DNA of 64,000 nt, from contig NW_026946359.1 in the NCBI RefSeq assembly GCF_035222275.1, forward strand, positions 3,782,001 through 3,846,000, written 5' to 3'. This stretch comes from Podospora bellae-mahoneyi. Taxonomy: Eukaryota > Ascomycota > Sordariomycetes > Sordariales > Podosporaceae. Position numbers and translations under genes: made by a program. The notes beneath the pieces were generated by a model, which was not told where the DNA came from, made no database searches, and saw only the letters and a list, made by a program, of their open reading frames with translations. Shown in pieces: positions 10,886 through 22,584 of the stretch. Within the stretch, counting starts at the first letter, position 1, and each line of letters opens with the position of its first letter.

Positions 10886-13828
10886 GGGTGTGCAATGTGA
10901 ATGACCGGCTGATGATGTGATGGATTGGAGTTGAGTTAGACGCAAGGTCTGGGTGTTTGGTTCCTTGTGTGGTAGGGTAATGTTGATTGATGATGGATAC
11001 TTAACGATGGATATCATGATGTATGGGTATACCCGGGTGTTTTCGTTTCTATTAGGGCATCATGTACGTCGTCAGGATACCGGAGTAATATATTGGGCTG
11101 TATATATCATCAAGAAAAGACTGGAAACGCGTATGGTTTATAGTCAAATCAGCGGGCAGTTTGGATTTTGCTTTCGAAAGCCGAGTAATCAAGGCTCTCC
11201 GAGTTGAGCAAGGAGCAAGAATACCAATCTGACGCATCCGAAGATATTGAGATGGACGAGGATCCGCGGTTCCTGACAGAACAGCCTTGTCTCCAAGGCG
11301 AGAAGAACCCAGAACACCCTGGTGGCCGGGCTCGGAAGCGTTGCTGCGTTGGTCGGCTGCGTTCTTCCCACTCCCGGTTGGCCCTGGCAGAGGGCTTCTT
11401 AAGGGACTGAATGTAAATGTAGGTGGGAGAAGAGAGCTAAAGAAGAAAAAGATGGGGTTTTCAGGTGGCGGTTGTAGTGAGTTGGAGGTTTTAGAAGGGG
11501 ACAGATGCGGATGTGACAATTGAAACTGGTTGCTAAAACATCATGAAGACGAATGTCCAAATGGTGTACCTGACTTGAAGACTCGTTCAATTTGGGTAGA
11601 GTCACTATCTGGATGACGTTAGAACTTCGCACCCCGTTCTGAGGAAACTTTATCAGCAGTGGCAAGACAAAGAGCTTTGCGATATGAAATGAAATGGCGA
11701 ATAACTTGCTTGCGGGGGTTCTGGGACGGTCTTCTTCATTTGATACCTGGTAAAACAAACCCAAATGCTATGATATGGCCTTTTCAAAGGTTGAAAGTAA
11801 ACCACTGCTAAGTCCCAACATCTCAATAAATTCTGGGAAAACTGGGTTATTACCAGGGACTATATCACATCCTTAATGTCTGTGCCGACATCACTTCATG
11901 GGAGTTTACATTGGCCATGAGAAGGATGGGAGACAACCATTAGTCAGGCATACCATCAGCCATAATATATTCAACACCATCGACCATCATATAGTCAACA
12001 GATCAAAGTCCCACACGAGATCAATGGCCATTTCTGGGCCTTGGTGCTTATTTCCTACCCCTGTTTTCATGCCGAGACGTTGCGTTTGAAAGCATCACCA
12101 ATGCCGTGATTTGAGCTGAAGCCTTTTGTAGTGCCTTTTTCACCCACAACATGCTAGGAATCTCGGAGAAGTAATAATAAAACGAGGGATTTTGTCAAGA
12201 TACCATTCCCTGAATGACCTACTGAGTGTCCTGTCAATTTGAGAGACGCCCTTGAGCTTTAAAGTCGAAGAGATCGCCAATATCCTGCACCCATTTTGAT
12301 GCCTTTTCGACATGGCTCAGTCACAGCAGTCGCGGTGATATTCTACACGATACGGGATTTTCATCAAGTTGCGTTTCTCTCATACTGCAAAGAAGGCCGC
12401 GAGTGCTTGGGAACAGTGGAAACCCGCCATCAAAACAGTTCCGACGACCCAACAGGCCAGAAATCAATCTCTGCTTAGACCTCATTGATGCCCCACGATC
12501 TCCTCAATATTCCCGACTGCAACTTTCCAGGTCATTCTTCGCGCGGCTTGACGTCGAACATGAGGAACTATCACCAAACTCACCCTCTGCAACTTCACCA
12601 CCCACTAAGCTCACCAACCCCCCAATCCCCCATAAAAATTCCGCTGCCCTCCTGCCTGAGCTGCCTCACCGTCTTGAAGGCTCACATCACAGCCCCTCCC
12701 ACCCTCTGCCACTCTCACCACCCGTTGCCCCCACAACCACAAGTGGGTCCTCCCCGCTCCTTCCCAACTGCGCACACTTTTGCTCCTTCCCTCAGTGCAA
12801 TTGACGCGCAAGTTTCTCCAGGCAGCAGGCTATCAAGGTCCTTGTGCCTTCCATTTAAATTGGTGTTCAGCTCAATTGTGAGTCAGGTGGTTGGGTGCCT
12901 GATGGTGAGGGCTTGGTGGGAAAGGCGGGTGCAATGTTTACTTTGGTGGAGTACGAGATAGGGGATGCCAAGACTTAAAGTTAGACCTGGGTTTTGCCGA
13001 TGATAGGAGACGTCGGATGATGTGCGAGGCTGTAGCTTCATGAGGCTGGGGATGTCTAGAGGTGTTGTTTTGAATCTGATTGGGTTGTGTTTTTTCTGGG
13101 AGGTTTGTAGGGCATTGGGTGTGCTTTATTGCTTGAGATATCATGTTTAGGATAGCTCTGCGATGTTGAGGCTCCCTAAGTCAAGCATGAGATCTGGAAA
13201 TGGTCAGATGAATATCGAATTGAAGATAGCATGAAGGCTGGGTAGTAGTCCAAGAGTGTGCTTGAGTTGGCTTTGCCAGGCAATCTTCCGTGTGTTCTTG
13301 TTTGGTGACAATGATTGTGGGCGTTTGCAGAGATACATTTGATCAAGACAGCAGCGTTTTGAATAGGAGAACAAGGTGGTTAAATACAAAGAAAAGAGTC
13401 AATGTCCTAGCGTCGTGTGGACTTTTTGATCGAACATTTGTCTATATACTATATCATTACTGAAAAGAAAATGCCTGTTGATCTGTCTGTTGGAACAGAT
13501 GCTGAAGACCCTTATGGCCTTCATCTACCTGATATCATGTTGTATCTAACCTCCATCTTGCCTCTGATATTGTCAGAAACTCATATGTTTGAAATGATCC
13601 CATCGCTACCCCAAGTTCAGACCCTCAAAGCGACCACCAAACCCTCTGTTCGAACCTTGATCGACGACATTATCGTCCCAGCTTGAGAAGGAGCAACTGC
13701 CCATTGTTATTGTTCTGCCCCAGTGAATGGGAAAATTCTGCCCACCGCCCTGCCTGACCCTCCGCTGCCTGGTTTGTTCATCTGCTCTCCCAAATTCCCG
13801 TGAACCTTTCCCTCTCTTCTTTTTTTAG
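10886..13828. other. 3-kb stretch without a supported gene
   Basis: Short frames occur on both strands but none has a conserved motif, sensible splice structure or unusual length. The stretch 12540-12800 is C-rich on the + strand and open in two frames, which is a composition effect. An AT-richer part (11500-12300) shows no transposon ends or repeats that I can detect by eye. A 71-codon frame from the ATG at 13471 is not called. Confidence 0.45.
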
Positions 13829-14203
13829 CTCAGTACGACCGATCGCCACGCTTGTAGGTGGCCCCATTCCCGCCCTCTCACGGCATTTATTTTTCTTCTC
13901 TTTCGTTTGCTAACGATATTTTCAATAGTACCAGAAATTCGCCATCCGTCAAGCGATGTGAGTTTTGTTTTGACCTTTGTTTTTCTTTCGACTTTTTCAA
14001 CTTTGGCTGACCATGTTCGACAGTACCCAAGCAACGACTTTTCGTCTCGCCTTGTAGGCTTTCATCTTGGTATCCTGTGGCTTCACGACATTCACTGACC
14101 ATCTTCAACAGTTTTAGCACCGGCTTTTCGTCCCCGCTTTGTAGGTTTTCGTCTTTGTGTCCCACGACTTCATGACCGGTTTGCTAACGATTGTACAGAC
14201 AAG
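13829..14203 (+). promoter_or_regulatory. 5' leader with tandem intron/micro-exon-like units
   Basis: Upstream of the ATG at 14204 there are four intron-like segments: 13854-13928, 13958-14023, 14054-14111 and 14141-14198. Each begins GTAGG or GTGAG and ends in a branch-like CTAAC/CTGAC followed by TAG or CAG. They enclose exon-like pieces of 29, 30 and 29 nt, preceded by a 25-nt piece after an acceptor-like TTTTTTTAG ending at 13828. Successive acceptors are spaced 95, 88 and 87 bp apart. The last two units share visible sequence (CTTTTCGTC and TTGTAGG). All ATGs inside the array fall in intron-like parts or straddle a donor, so full splicing would leave an ATG-free leader. Splicing is inferred, not shown. 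Confidence 0.5.
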
Positions 14204-17200
14204 ATGTACACCATCACCACCTTCGCCGCAGTTGCCTTCGGGCTTCTCGCCCAGCTCGCCGCCCTCGCGGTAGTTGTCTGCTTCCTCGGCTTCGCAGGTA
14301 TGTTGCGTTCTTAGTCGTTAGATTTCGAGCGTCTGTTAACGAATGTGACAGTCCAAACTGCAAGCCCGACCGCCGCCCTCGCCGGGTTGGCTTTCCTTCT
14401 GCTGTTCTTCTCTCTGGTCTTTCCTCGCCTCCGAAGGGAGTACTTTGCAGCCTTTGCTTCTGCGGTACTTGGGGGATTCCTGGCCCATTTTAACGGGTCT
14501 GCGAGCTTCTCGTCTGGTGCCTTCACCACGGCACTGGCTGTATTTGTGCTTTCTCTTGTGTGCAAGCACTTCCTGGGATGCTTCAATGTCCTGTGGAGGT
14601 ACGTCGTTGCCGCGGTGTGTTGTCTGGCCCCTGTCTTTTCTCCCTCGTGGAAGGCTGTCCTCGGAAAGTCGCGGGGGACTTGCAGGAATTTCCCTGAGTT
14701 GATTGAGAACGTTGTTCTCATGATTCCGCTGGGTCACATCACCCTCCGCGAGCTACTCAAAGAGGCGGCGCGGCGTCACGTTCAAGAGTTGAGATTTGCC
14801 GAGCAATGCGTCACCCTTGGGAAAATTCTTGACAGCTCTCAAGCCGCTGTTGATGAGTTCCGCCGTGTTCACCCGAACAGGAGGCTTTCTCATTGTGTGC
14901 GCAGACTCATCACGGAACAGATCCCCCTTGCCGAGATGGAAAACGGTCTTTTTGAGTTGAGTCGTTTCTCTATCTGGGAATGGCTCCTCTTCCTCGCCGG
15001 TTTCTTGGGGTCTTTGCTGGAGACTGAGCTTGCTCGGTTGAAGGCCGCCTGTGAGAAACTGGATGAGGTGATCAACAAACGGCAGCAATACATTGCTTCT
15101 GCCATCCAGATCCAAAAGATTGTCGTCAGAAAAACAACGGCATACCCTATCGTCAAGATCCCGGTTGTGGCGCGTTTGCCCTCGCGGGCACTCGTGCTCA
15201 AGCCCGATAGCTTCGTCCCTGCCGCACTCCCCCCTGCGTCTCCTAGACGACTAGAAGAGAAGAAGGACATGAGCGTGTTCGAGATGATCGTCTCGACCGC
15301 TCGTCACTCCCGCAGCAAAACCAAGGTTCTCCCCGTCACAGAGACCGAGGTCGAGCTGGCTCAGACCCCCGACCACTCCCACTCCGAACCCCCTGCCTCT
15401 CCTGCACCCGCCATCATCGAGGAAATCGCTCCTCTCTCGCCATCGACCATGGTCCAGCGCGCCTTTTCCCAAATTGAGGGCATGGACCAGGCGTTGAGAG
15501 CGTTGTCCGTTCGCGAGCATCACGCGTCGGACAACGAGATCTACGAGATGATGATGCGGCCTCGCAAGGAGAGTGCCGTCACAAAGGAAGCTCGGTTCGC
15601 TCGTGAACGGTCGCTCATTGCGTACCGTCGCGCCGCAGCCGAGAAGGAGAAAGAGATCAAGGCTTTGGTGGTTGTTTCTCCCGCTGCTGTCACTTCGGTG
15701 ACTTTAGCACCAGCCGCCGCCGCCGCCGCCGATACTCCCTTCGTCCTTCCTTCGGACGCCCCAGCCCAGGCCACCGCCGTCGCACCAACCTCTTCCGATG
15801 ATCTGATGTCGGAACTCCGCGTTGCCCTCCCCGCGCGCGGACGAAGCATCTGGAAGACGACGCGCGACGACACTCCGGCCAAGCTGAAGGCTGCCAATGC
15901 CACTGTTCCCGCCACGTCATCCAGTGAATATGAGTGGCTCACCACGGATGAGAGTGATTATTGCGCTGGTGTTGACCAGCAGTTGCTCGCTACAGAGCTT
16001 TATCCACCGCTACCCCCGAGCCCAACGACGACGACCACGCGCGGTGAAGCCGAGACTTCTTTGGAAGGGGAGGCCGAGCAGAAGGTGCTGTCTTGCGACA
16101 GCGCCGGAAGTGGTTTGACATCTGCGGAGGAAGGGAGTGTTGACACACCACCTGTCGGCTCCAGTCTTGTTGTTAGTGTGAAGGCACAGACTGAGAACGA
16201 TGCCGACGTTAACGACATCACAAGCCTCTTGGAGGCTTCTCATATTTCGACTTCCGTTGCGCAAGCAGTTGCAGCCCCACTGGTCACCGCGACAACCACC
16301 GCAACGACCGACATCATTGGTGATTTCACCGCAACCACCGCCGACGCCATCACCACACCCGCCGCCATCACGTCTCCTGAAGTCGGCATCGTTCAGACTG
16401 AGGAAGCCGTCATGACGGGGACCGAAGTTTGCGACGCTCTGCCAGGGATGGAGCTTGACGAGGGCTCGCTCGCGCGACCCGACTCAGTGAAGGTGGACGA
16501 GAAGGTGAAGGAAGAGGATTCACGGATGGAGGAGGCAGGTGTCGATGATGAGGGTGAGGATACCGCCATGGTCATCCCCGACGCCGGAGTAGAGGGTCCC
16601 CCTGCCGCGATGTTTGGCTCCATGTCAATGTCCGGCACCACTTTTGCTTTCGGTGCCGTTCAGGATGATGTCAATATGGCATATCCTCAGCAACAGGATT
16701 TCGAAAACGTCGAGATGATCGACCAGGGTATATTCGGGAATACTCTGATGCCGCTAGTGGGGGGTTACCCTTCCCTCCCTTCTCAAAAAGGTGATATGAG
16801 GTTTCACGAAGCTGACGTGCGGATGGATGAGCCCGCACCCCAACCTTTCGACTTCAACGCGTATGAGGGTGCGAACTACGTTGGTTTTGGTGAGCAGCAA
16901 CAGCAGCAGCAGCAGTTTCACCCAGAACCAAGGGACTACCACCATGATGTCGAGGCCTCTTCTTACCAGCAGCCTCTTCCAAACAACTTCGGTCTGCAGC
17001 AATCGGCGCTGGATCCGTCCCAGCCTGATGATCAATACTATCATCAGGTTGGCCAGCAGCTCGCTCAGATCGATTTCGGCCCAGACAACCAGTCCCAGTT
17101 CCTGTCCGAATCTGACCTGACTTTGATTTTGGAGGAGTATCTGAACTGGTCAATGTCGCAAGCCCAGTTTGAAAAACTGGTAAGAGAGGTTGAGCAGTTC

Positions 17201-18271
17201 GTCGAGAGAGAAACCCCGGGCACATGGTCGGGTCCGGACTCTCTTATCGACCCTGCCCTATTCGCACTGCCGACAGACCAAGCGACCGACGACGTCCCAG
17301 CTGTCGATGTGTCCCCAACCGCTGCTCGCGCCGCGGCCCCCATCCAAGCTGCTCCGTCACCGCAAGGCGATGAGGTAGTGGCGAGCCCCCAAGGAGAAGA
17401 AGAAGAAGAAGAAGAAGAAGAAGAAGAAGAAGAAGAAGAAGAAGAAGAAGAGGTGGGTGCGTCTGCGCCAACAACAGCAACCACAGCACCGGTGGTGACA
17501 CCCCTCCCGGAGCAGGGGATCAGCTACTCCTTCGCGGAGTACTGGTCCAACGTGGCGTTCGATTCCCCGGATGAAGACGACCACGTCGACGACTACGTCC
17601 CAGTTCCCGTCGCCCCAGTGCTGCGTCAAGAAGTCGAACGCCGCCGTCGGGAGCCCCGCTCCAACGGCTCGACTCCTGTTGAAGTTGTTCGCGCAGACGA
17701 CAGACAAGATGTGGTGTCCGCCGAACCCGACAGCTCCTCTTCTGTGCCCCCGCAGAAGAAGACACTCCAGGAGGTGAGGGACCGGATCGAAGCAATGAGG
17801 CGTGCTGGCACGTCGAATTTCGCGTCTTCGGATGAGTCGGACGAGGACGAGGATGATTCCCCTCCCTCGTTTCCCATCCCATCTACCACCACCACCCCCA
17901 ACTTCCCATCTGAGGGGTTAACAACACCAACTTCCGAGGAACCAGAGCCTGTCGCTGAAGGGTCCAGTGGCAGCGCCGAGGTGAAGGAGGGACAGCCGGC
18001 CGGAAAGCTGAAGCTGAAGCTGAAGTCCAGTGAGGTGGAGGCTTACCAGGGCGAGGAAGCCGAGCTCAAGGCAGCTGTTGCGGAGGAGCAGGAACGGCAC
18101 GGGCACATGACTCCCGGTACCGGGCGGCGTCGAAAGCGAGACATAGGAGATTTTGGTCACCATGAGATCGAATATGTGGAGCTTCCCGACATCCCCGTCC
18201 GCGTCACCGAGGGCCGCCGGATCTTGTCTTTCAAGAGGCGGATTCCGGGTGCCCACGAGGAGCCCGATTGA
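14204..18271 (+). CDS. unassigned large membrane-anchored protein with disordered acidic tail
   Basis: Exons 14204-14297 and 14352-18271 join across a 54-bp GTATGT...CAG intron to give 1337 residues. The first ~145 residues are strongly hydrophobic, with about four or five candidate membrane segments (around 5-31, 42-60, 67-83, 90-110 and 120-140). A short helical part follows (LRELLKEAARRHVQELRFAEQ; WLLFLAGFLGSLLETELARL). The remaining ~1000 residues are Ala/Thr/Pro/Ser/Glu-rich with little predicted structure. They include a small Gln run near 16900 and about 20 consecutive Glu encoded by a GAA tract at 17394-17452. The C-terminus is basic and more ordered (GRRRKRDIGDF, IEYVELPDIPVRVTEGRRILSFKRRIPG). 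I do not recognise it. It could be a lineage-specific envelope or ER membrane protein, but that is a guess. Confidence 0.75.
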
Positions 18272-18498
18272 AAAAAGAAAACCGAAAAAAAAAGGACGAG
18301 AGAAGGATGGTGAGATGACATGAGACACACATACTGGGACGTTGGCTGAGTATTTCTTTCTTGAGATACTTCTTCATGGAGTAGGGTAGGGCAGGTGGGC
18401 TCAAGATATGGTATGGTTTTTTATTGCCTACCGCAGCTGTCATTATCACCCCAGCCTCTGTGTGTTCTCCTCTGTCATGGAAGAGTACTTGGGACTAT

Positions 18499-19958
18499 CT
18501 ACCGATGCTTGACTCTGGTCCAGCCGCTTGTTCCCCGACCTGTACCACCACTTGTACCATCGCTTGTACCAGCAGCTCGCACGTCCTCAAACCCATCTTC
18601 GAACTCGTCGCCCTCGATATTTTCCCATTCCAGCATCGGGGCTTCGCTCGCCAGTCGCTTCTTCAGACGATCAGCCAACTTCAGCGGCGCGTAGATCTTG
18701 AAGTTTCGGACGAATTCCACGCCTTCGGCACTCGTCAGCGAGGTGTGAGCCGTCCCATGCGACCAGCGACCAATCATTGACTTCGGTTTGGTCACATCGC
18801 CATTGTCCCCATCCCTTGGACTCCCGGCTGGTGGTGTGAGCGAAGATGGGAAGGTTGGTTCGACAGACCGGCGGTGGAGTTGATCACCAATGAGCAGCCG
18901 CCACAGGTTGTGTCCGATGTTGCAAACATCGTCGTACGATTCCCTGTCCCCGAAAGAGACTCCTTGCGATGCACACAGCCAAGCAACATCGTGCGCCAGC
19001 AAACCAACGCCCTCAAGGAACGCAGAGTACGTGTTTGGATCGTCCTTTGCCAGTGTCAGGAGCGCCTTTTCGATGAAGAGCGGACGGGGCCGTGGATTTC
19101 CAGATTGTCCTGACATGGCTGTTCCGAGGAATGGTACATCCCCATGGTGGTAGGAAGAGTTCACCGAGAATATTGTCGGGCGAGGGTAGTCACGATGAGG
19201 GAGTGTGATTTCCGCCGGCAGCCGGATCGCCAGATAATGCGACGCCAACACGAGAATGTGCGCCACATGGGCAAAGACAGTCGATATCACTTCGGGCGAC
19301 AAATCTACCATCATCAGTCAGCCTTGGACATGTTTTGCCAGCTCGTCAGCCTCTCAGCACACTTACTATTCATGGCATGGAGGTCAAAGATTTCGACACC
19401 GCCAATTTCGAACCGCTTGGTGCTGCCCTTCTTGACCTGGCGCAGCCCATACAGCCTGGCAGCTTCCTCACACAAGAAGGCTCTCGTCGCCGCCATCGTG
19501 TCGGCACTGCGATTCCATTTGTACCTGGTTCTGTGGATGGCTCGTTGCGTCTCTTCCAGCTGCCTGCTTCTCCTGGCTTCGGCACCAGTTGACACAGCCT
19601 CAAGATCAGATCTCCGTTGGGCGAGCAGCTTCTTCTTATCCTCGATCGCCTTTCGCGCAGCATCAACTTCGCTTCTCAACTTGTCGGCCTGCGCGATGAT
19701 CTCGTTCGTTCGCTCGACTGCAGCTGCCGTATCCGACTTGAGCGTCTCCAGCCGGACAGCTTTGTTGGGGATCTGTCCCGTCTCGTCGGAAATGGCGGTA
19801 TTCACCTCGCGCTCGAGTTGGTCTGTCTCAATAAGCGCCTTGGTGTACTCGAGACGGGTCTCATAGAGACGATTCCTCGCATCCACGACACAAAGGAACG
19901 GCCGGTCCTTGCTATGGTGGCCGCGGTGGCAAATGTCGCAGTTTATTTTGGCTTCCAT
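18499..19958 (-). CDS. atg14: ATG14-type autophagy subunit of PI3-kinase complex I
   Basis: Exons 19958-19367 and 19304-18499, split by a 62-bp intron (GTAAGT...TAG), encode 465 residues. The N-terminus carries the cysteine motif CDICHRGHHSKDRPFLC (Cys7, Cys10, Cys23) typical of Atg14. A long coiled coil follows (about residues 30-150), and then the Atg14/UVRAG core: VISTVFAHVAHILVLASHYL, IRLPAEITLPHRDYPRPTIF and GVGLLAHDVAWLCASQGV. Atg14 directs the Vps34-Vps15-Atg6 kinase to the pre-autophagosomal site. Vps38/UVRAG is the main alternative, but the cysteine-rich head and overall size favour Atg14. The intron falls just before the core. The extreme C-terminus is a Gly/Thr/Ser repeat tail (GTSDGTSGGTGRGTSG) encoded by a degenerate 12-bp repeat. 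The gene converges with the orphan gene, whose end is 227 bp away. Confidence 0.9.
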
Positions 19959-20809
19959 TCTTGCGGGTTGCAAGACGGAAGAGTTGCGAGGTCTCGGTCA
20001 AACAATCAAAGGCGAGCGAGGGTCTTGTGTTTATGAATTCACTTGTTCGGCGCTCGAGGTCCTTTTGGTGGCCCGCCAGAGTACAAGACGTGCTTTCAGG
20101 GAATCGAACAAGGTTCCATTGTCTTCAGCAGCTTGGAGTTTCTAGAAGAAGATGAAGGATGCAAACAAGCTCGGCTGACTCGAAGCTTGCTGAGGTCACC
20201 TGCACAGAGTCCAGAGTCTCACAGTCACAGCAGAGAAAAAGAAGGCTGAAAAAGAAGCTTGATGTCCTCGAAGTCGGTTTTCTGGTGGTACAAAGTCCAA
20301 GTCACAAGTGCGCCTCCCGGCTTATCGGTCCCGCGTCATCGTTATCGCACGCTGCCACCAGGCACCTGCCCCACTCCCCCGCCAATCAAGATCCCTGTCT
20401 CTCCGGCTGCTTCTCATTCGCGACGCGCTTTCACCTTCATCTCTCACAGACAACTCACCAAGCGTCCATCTGCTGCAGAGGGACAGGCACACCAATAATT
20501 AGCCAGTGTCGGGCACATTGGGATACGGGATTGATCTTGGGCATCCAGATTTCATAGGGAGAAGCGGGGTTGAGAACTTTCAGCTTTGCGCTCGCCTCTT
20601 GATTCGCGAATGAGCATCGCCATCATCTGAAAGGCAAGCGGCAATCCCGCTCTTCTTCTGCCTTTCGTTCATTGTCTTTCCTCAGTTGGAAAGAGCGAGC
20701 ACCTCACTCTCCTACTTCCATCTCCTTCTATTCCTGTCGAGCTCATCTCAGAGGGGTGCCTTCCTCAGCGGCTTATCAAACTCAAAAACAAAGAACTTTC
20801 TCACTCGAC
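19959..20809. promoter_or_regulatory. divergent promoter region, atg14 / next gene
   Basis: The two genes point away from each other across 851 bp with no intervening coding frame. The + side turns CT-rich from about 20640 (CTCTTCTTCTGCC), as in a leader. No single control element can be named with confidence. Confidence 0.45.
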
Positions 20810-21516
20810 ATGGCAAGCGCGACAACTCCAACCGCCTCACCCCCAAAGCCGCCCCGCCACGAATCACCAGCCAAGAGAGCCGAATCGCCCCTTCCATCTC
20901 CTTCTCTACACTCGGAGCAGGCAGAATCAGACATCCTACCTCATAGTCCTCTGAAGTCTGTGGCCAACAGGAGGATGGCAGATACTCAGAGCAGTATCCC
21001 CAAGCCGCCAGGCACCACCAGAGTCGCCCAGGTCAAGACACCAGAACCGCGCATTCTCAAGGAGCGTCCCAATGGGAACATTGCTGAAAGATCGCCCAGC
21101 ACACCTGGTCACCTGGCGCCCTTTGACTGGGAAGAATTTGAGGCTCGCTATCAGGAGGCTCTTGCCAAAGCGAACGGGGAGGAGCAAGAGTTGTTGGCTG
21201 AGTTTGAGAACCTGATCAAAGAACGTTTACTCGTCTCACCCTTTCATTTGATGACCATGAATAACTAACGTCCCCTGCAGTTCTTCAATGTCTGGGCATC
21301 ATCAGCTTCCGTGCATGATACCGAACGGGGAGTCAAGCGACTTCAAACAAGAGAGCGATATGTGAAGATTGCTGAGCAGAATTTGGCGCAGAAGAAGAAG
21401 CACCGTAGGTTTGGCTGGAATGAGATGGTCTTTGGACTTTTCACTAACACGTTTCCACAGTCACCGAGGTGGTGCGCGCATTTCAAAGTGCCCTGGCGCT
21501 CCTGAGTCAGAACTAG
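20810..21516 (+). CDS. conserved small fungal protein, function unknown
   Basis: Three exons, 20810-21232, 21281-21404 and 21461-21516, give 200 residues. The first ~100 residues are Ser/Pro-rich and disordered. The C-terminal half is a charged helical domain (FDWEEFEARYQEALAKANGE, FFNVWASSASVHDTERGVKR, LTEVVRAFQSALALLSQN) of a type found in uncharacterised proteins across Pezizomycotina; that is recollection, not a search. Intron 2 is canonical (GTAGGT...CTAAC...CAG). The donor of intron 1 must be GTCTCA at 21233 to keep phase, because the stronger-looking GTTTAC at 21226 gives an early stop. Its branch site (CTAAC) and CAG acceptor are clear. No membrane segment or signal peptide is present. 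The gene precedes the DUF3807 gene on the same strand. Confidence 0.8.
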
Positions 21517-21956
21517 ACCGGTCATCCAGCAAACACTAGCAAAGCGGATGATTTGATGACGACACGAACATGTCTCTTCTTTCGGGCAGCAAGCAGCATC
21601 ACATGACATTGAGGACAGGCGTTTCGGTTGGGTTGGGTGGTTTCTAGCTGTGAGGACGGGGCTCTGGTAATACATGATTCTTGAGCAATTCCAATCAAGT
21701 TGCTTCAACAAGTCCTTCTTGCTCCCCTCATCCACCAGCAGCCAACAAGAATCACCAGCACTTTCTGGCCAGTGCATTTTATTCGACTTTCATCAAAAAC
21801 ATCTCGAAAACCCGCCTTGCCAGCATCCACCATTACTTCGACTGCCCAAGATTGGGTCGGGCGCAGCGCACGTGATCACGCGCGCGACCGGCCAAATTCA
21901 CTCTCTTGGCCGCCAATCCTCCCAATCTCAACGCTGCTCATTCTGCTCACGCCAAA
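21517..21956. other. intergenic region, 440 bp
   Basis: This contains the 3' end of the small conserved gene and the leader of the DUF3807 gene. The last 80 bases are C-rich (CTCTTGGCCGCCAATCCTCC). No coding frame is supported. Confidence 0.45.
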
Positions 21957-22584
21957 ATGGTGGGCACGTCAATCCAGGTCCCGACAATCAGTCAGGTATG
22001 TCTTTGTTGTCTGTTTCTCCCGTGGTGCAATTCAGTCGCTGACACTATCCTAGGCTGATATGCTTGCCTTCCACGAACAACATTTCGCTCAATTCGCGAC
22101 AGATCACTTCCACTCCCAATTCCTCCGACCTTCTCTCGATGACCAGGAACCCATCCCATCCCATGAACAAGAAGAAGAATACTATTACGAGGAAGAAGAG
22201 GACGATGGACTCGGCTACTATCCCGACGGCGTCAAGCGCACCCTGACCGACGAGCAAATCGCCATCTTTAGGCACTCGGAGCTCGAGGCTCTGCGTCGCG
22301 GCAGACAGCCTCTCAAGCCACAAGGGGTCACCGCCACACTGGCCGAAGACCTCTCCGAAGGCGAGATATCATCGCCGGCGCCAGTCGTCACCGCAAAAAA
22401 GAACAAGAAGCGGAAGCGCAACAACAAGAACAAGAATGTCGGAGAGCCGCCGATGGATCTGCGCAAGCGAACATGGGACGTGGTAGACAAGGGCCTTGCC
22501 AGCCTCGACTACGGTGAAGAAGAAAACCAGCAGCCAGCACAAGCCAGCACAGCACAGCGTCGTCAGATCTCATACGACGATTGA
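21957..22584 (+). CDS. DUF3807-type fungal protein
   Basis: Exons 21957-21995 and 22054-22584 give 189 residues; the 58-bp intron has GTATGT and TAG borders and is in phase 0. The N-terminal part (MLAFHEQHFAQFATDHFHSQ) is followed by a tract of Glu and Tyr, then LTDEQIAIFRHSELEALRR. A Lys/Arg/Asn-rich nuclear-localisation-like stretch (KKNKKRKRNNKNKN) comes next, then RKRTWDVVDKGLASLDYGEE. The FRHSE(L/I) motif, basic stretch and C-terminal LDYG match my recollection of the uncharacterised fungal family DUF3807. The basic stretch suggests a nuclear or nucleolar protein (inference). No catalytic motif is visible. Confidence 0.8.

Noticed and set aside
12403-12961. two overlapping Pro/His/Ser-rich frames
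   Set aside because: C-rich composition removes stops in more than one frame; no conserved feature.
13471-13686. 71-codon frame in the 3-kb gap
   Set aside because: Short, with no motif or splice context; expected by chance in AT-richer sequence.
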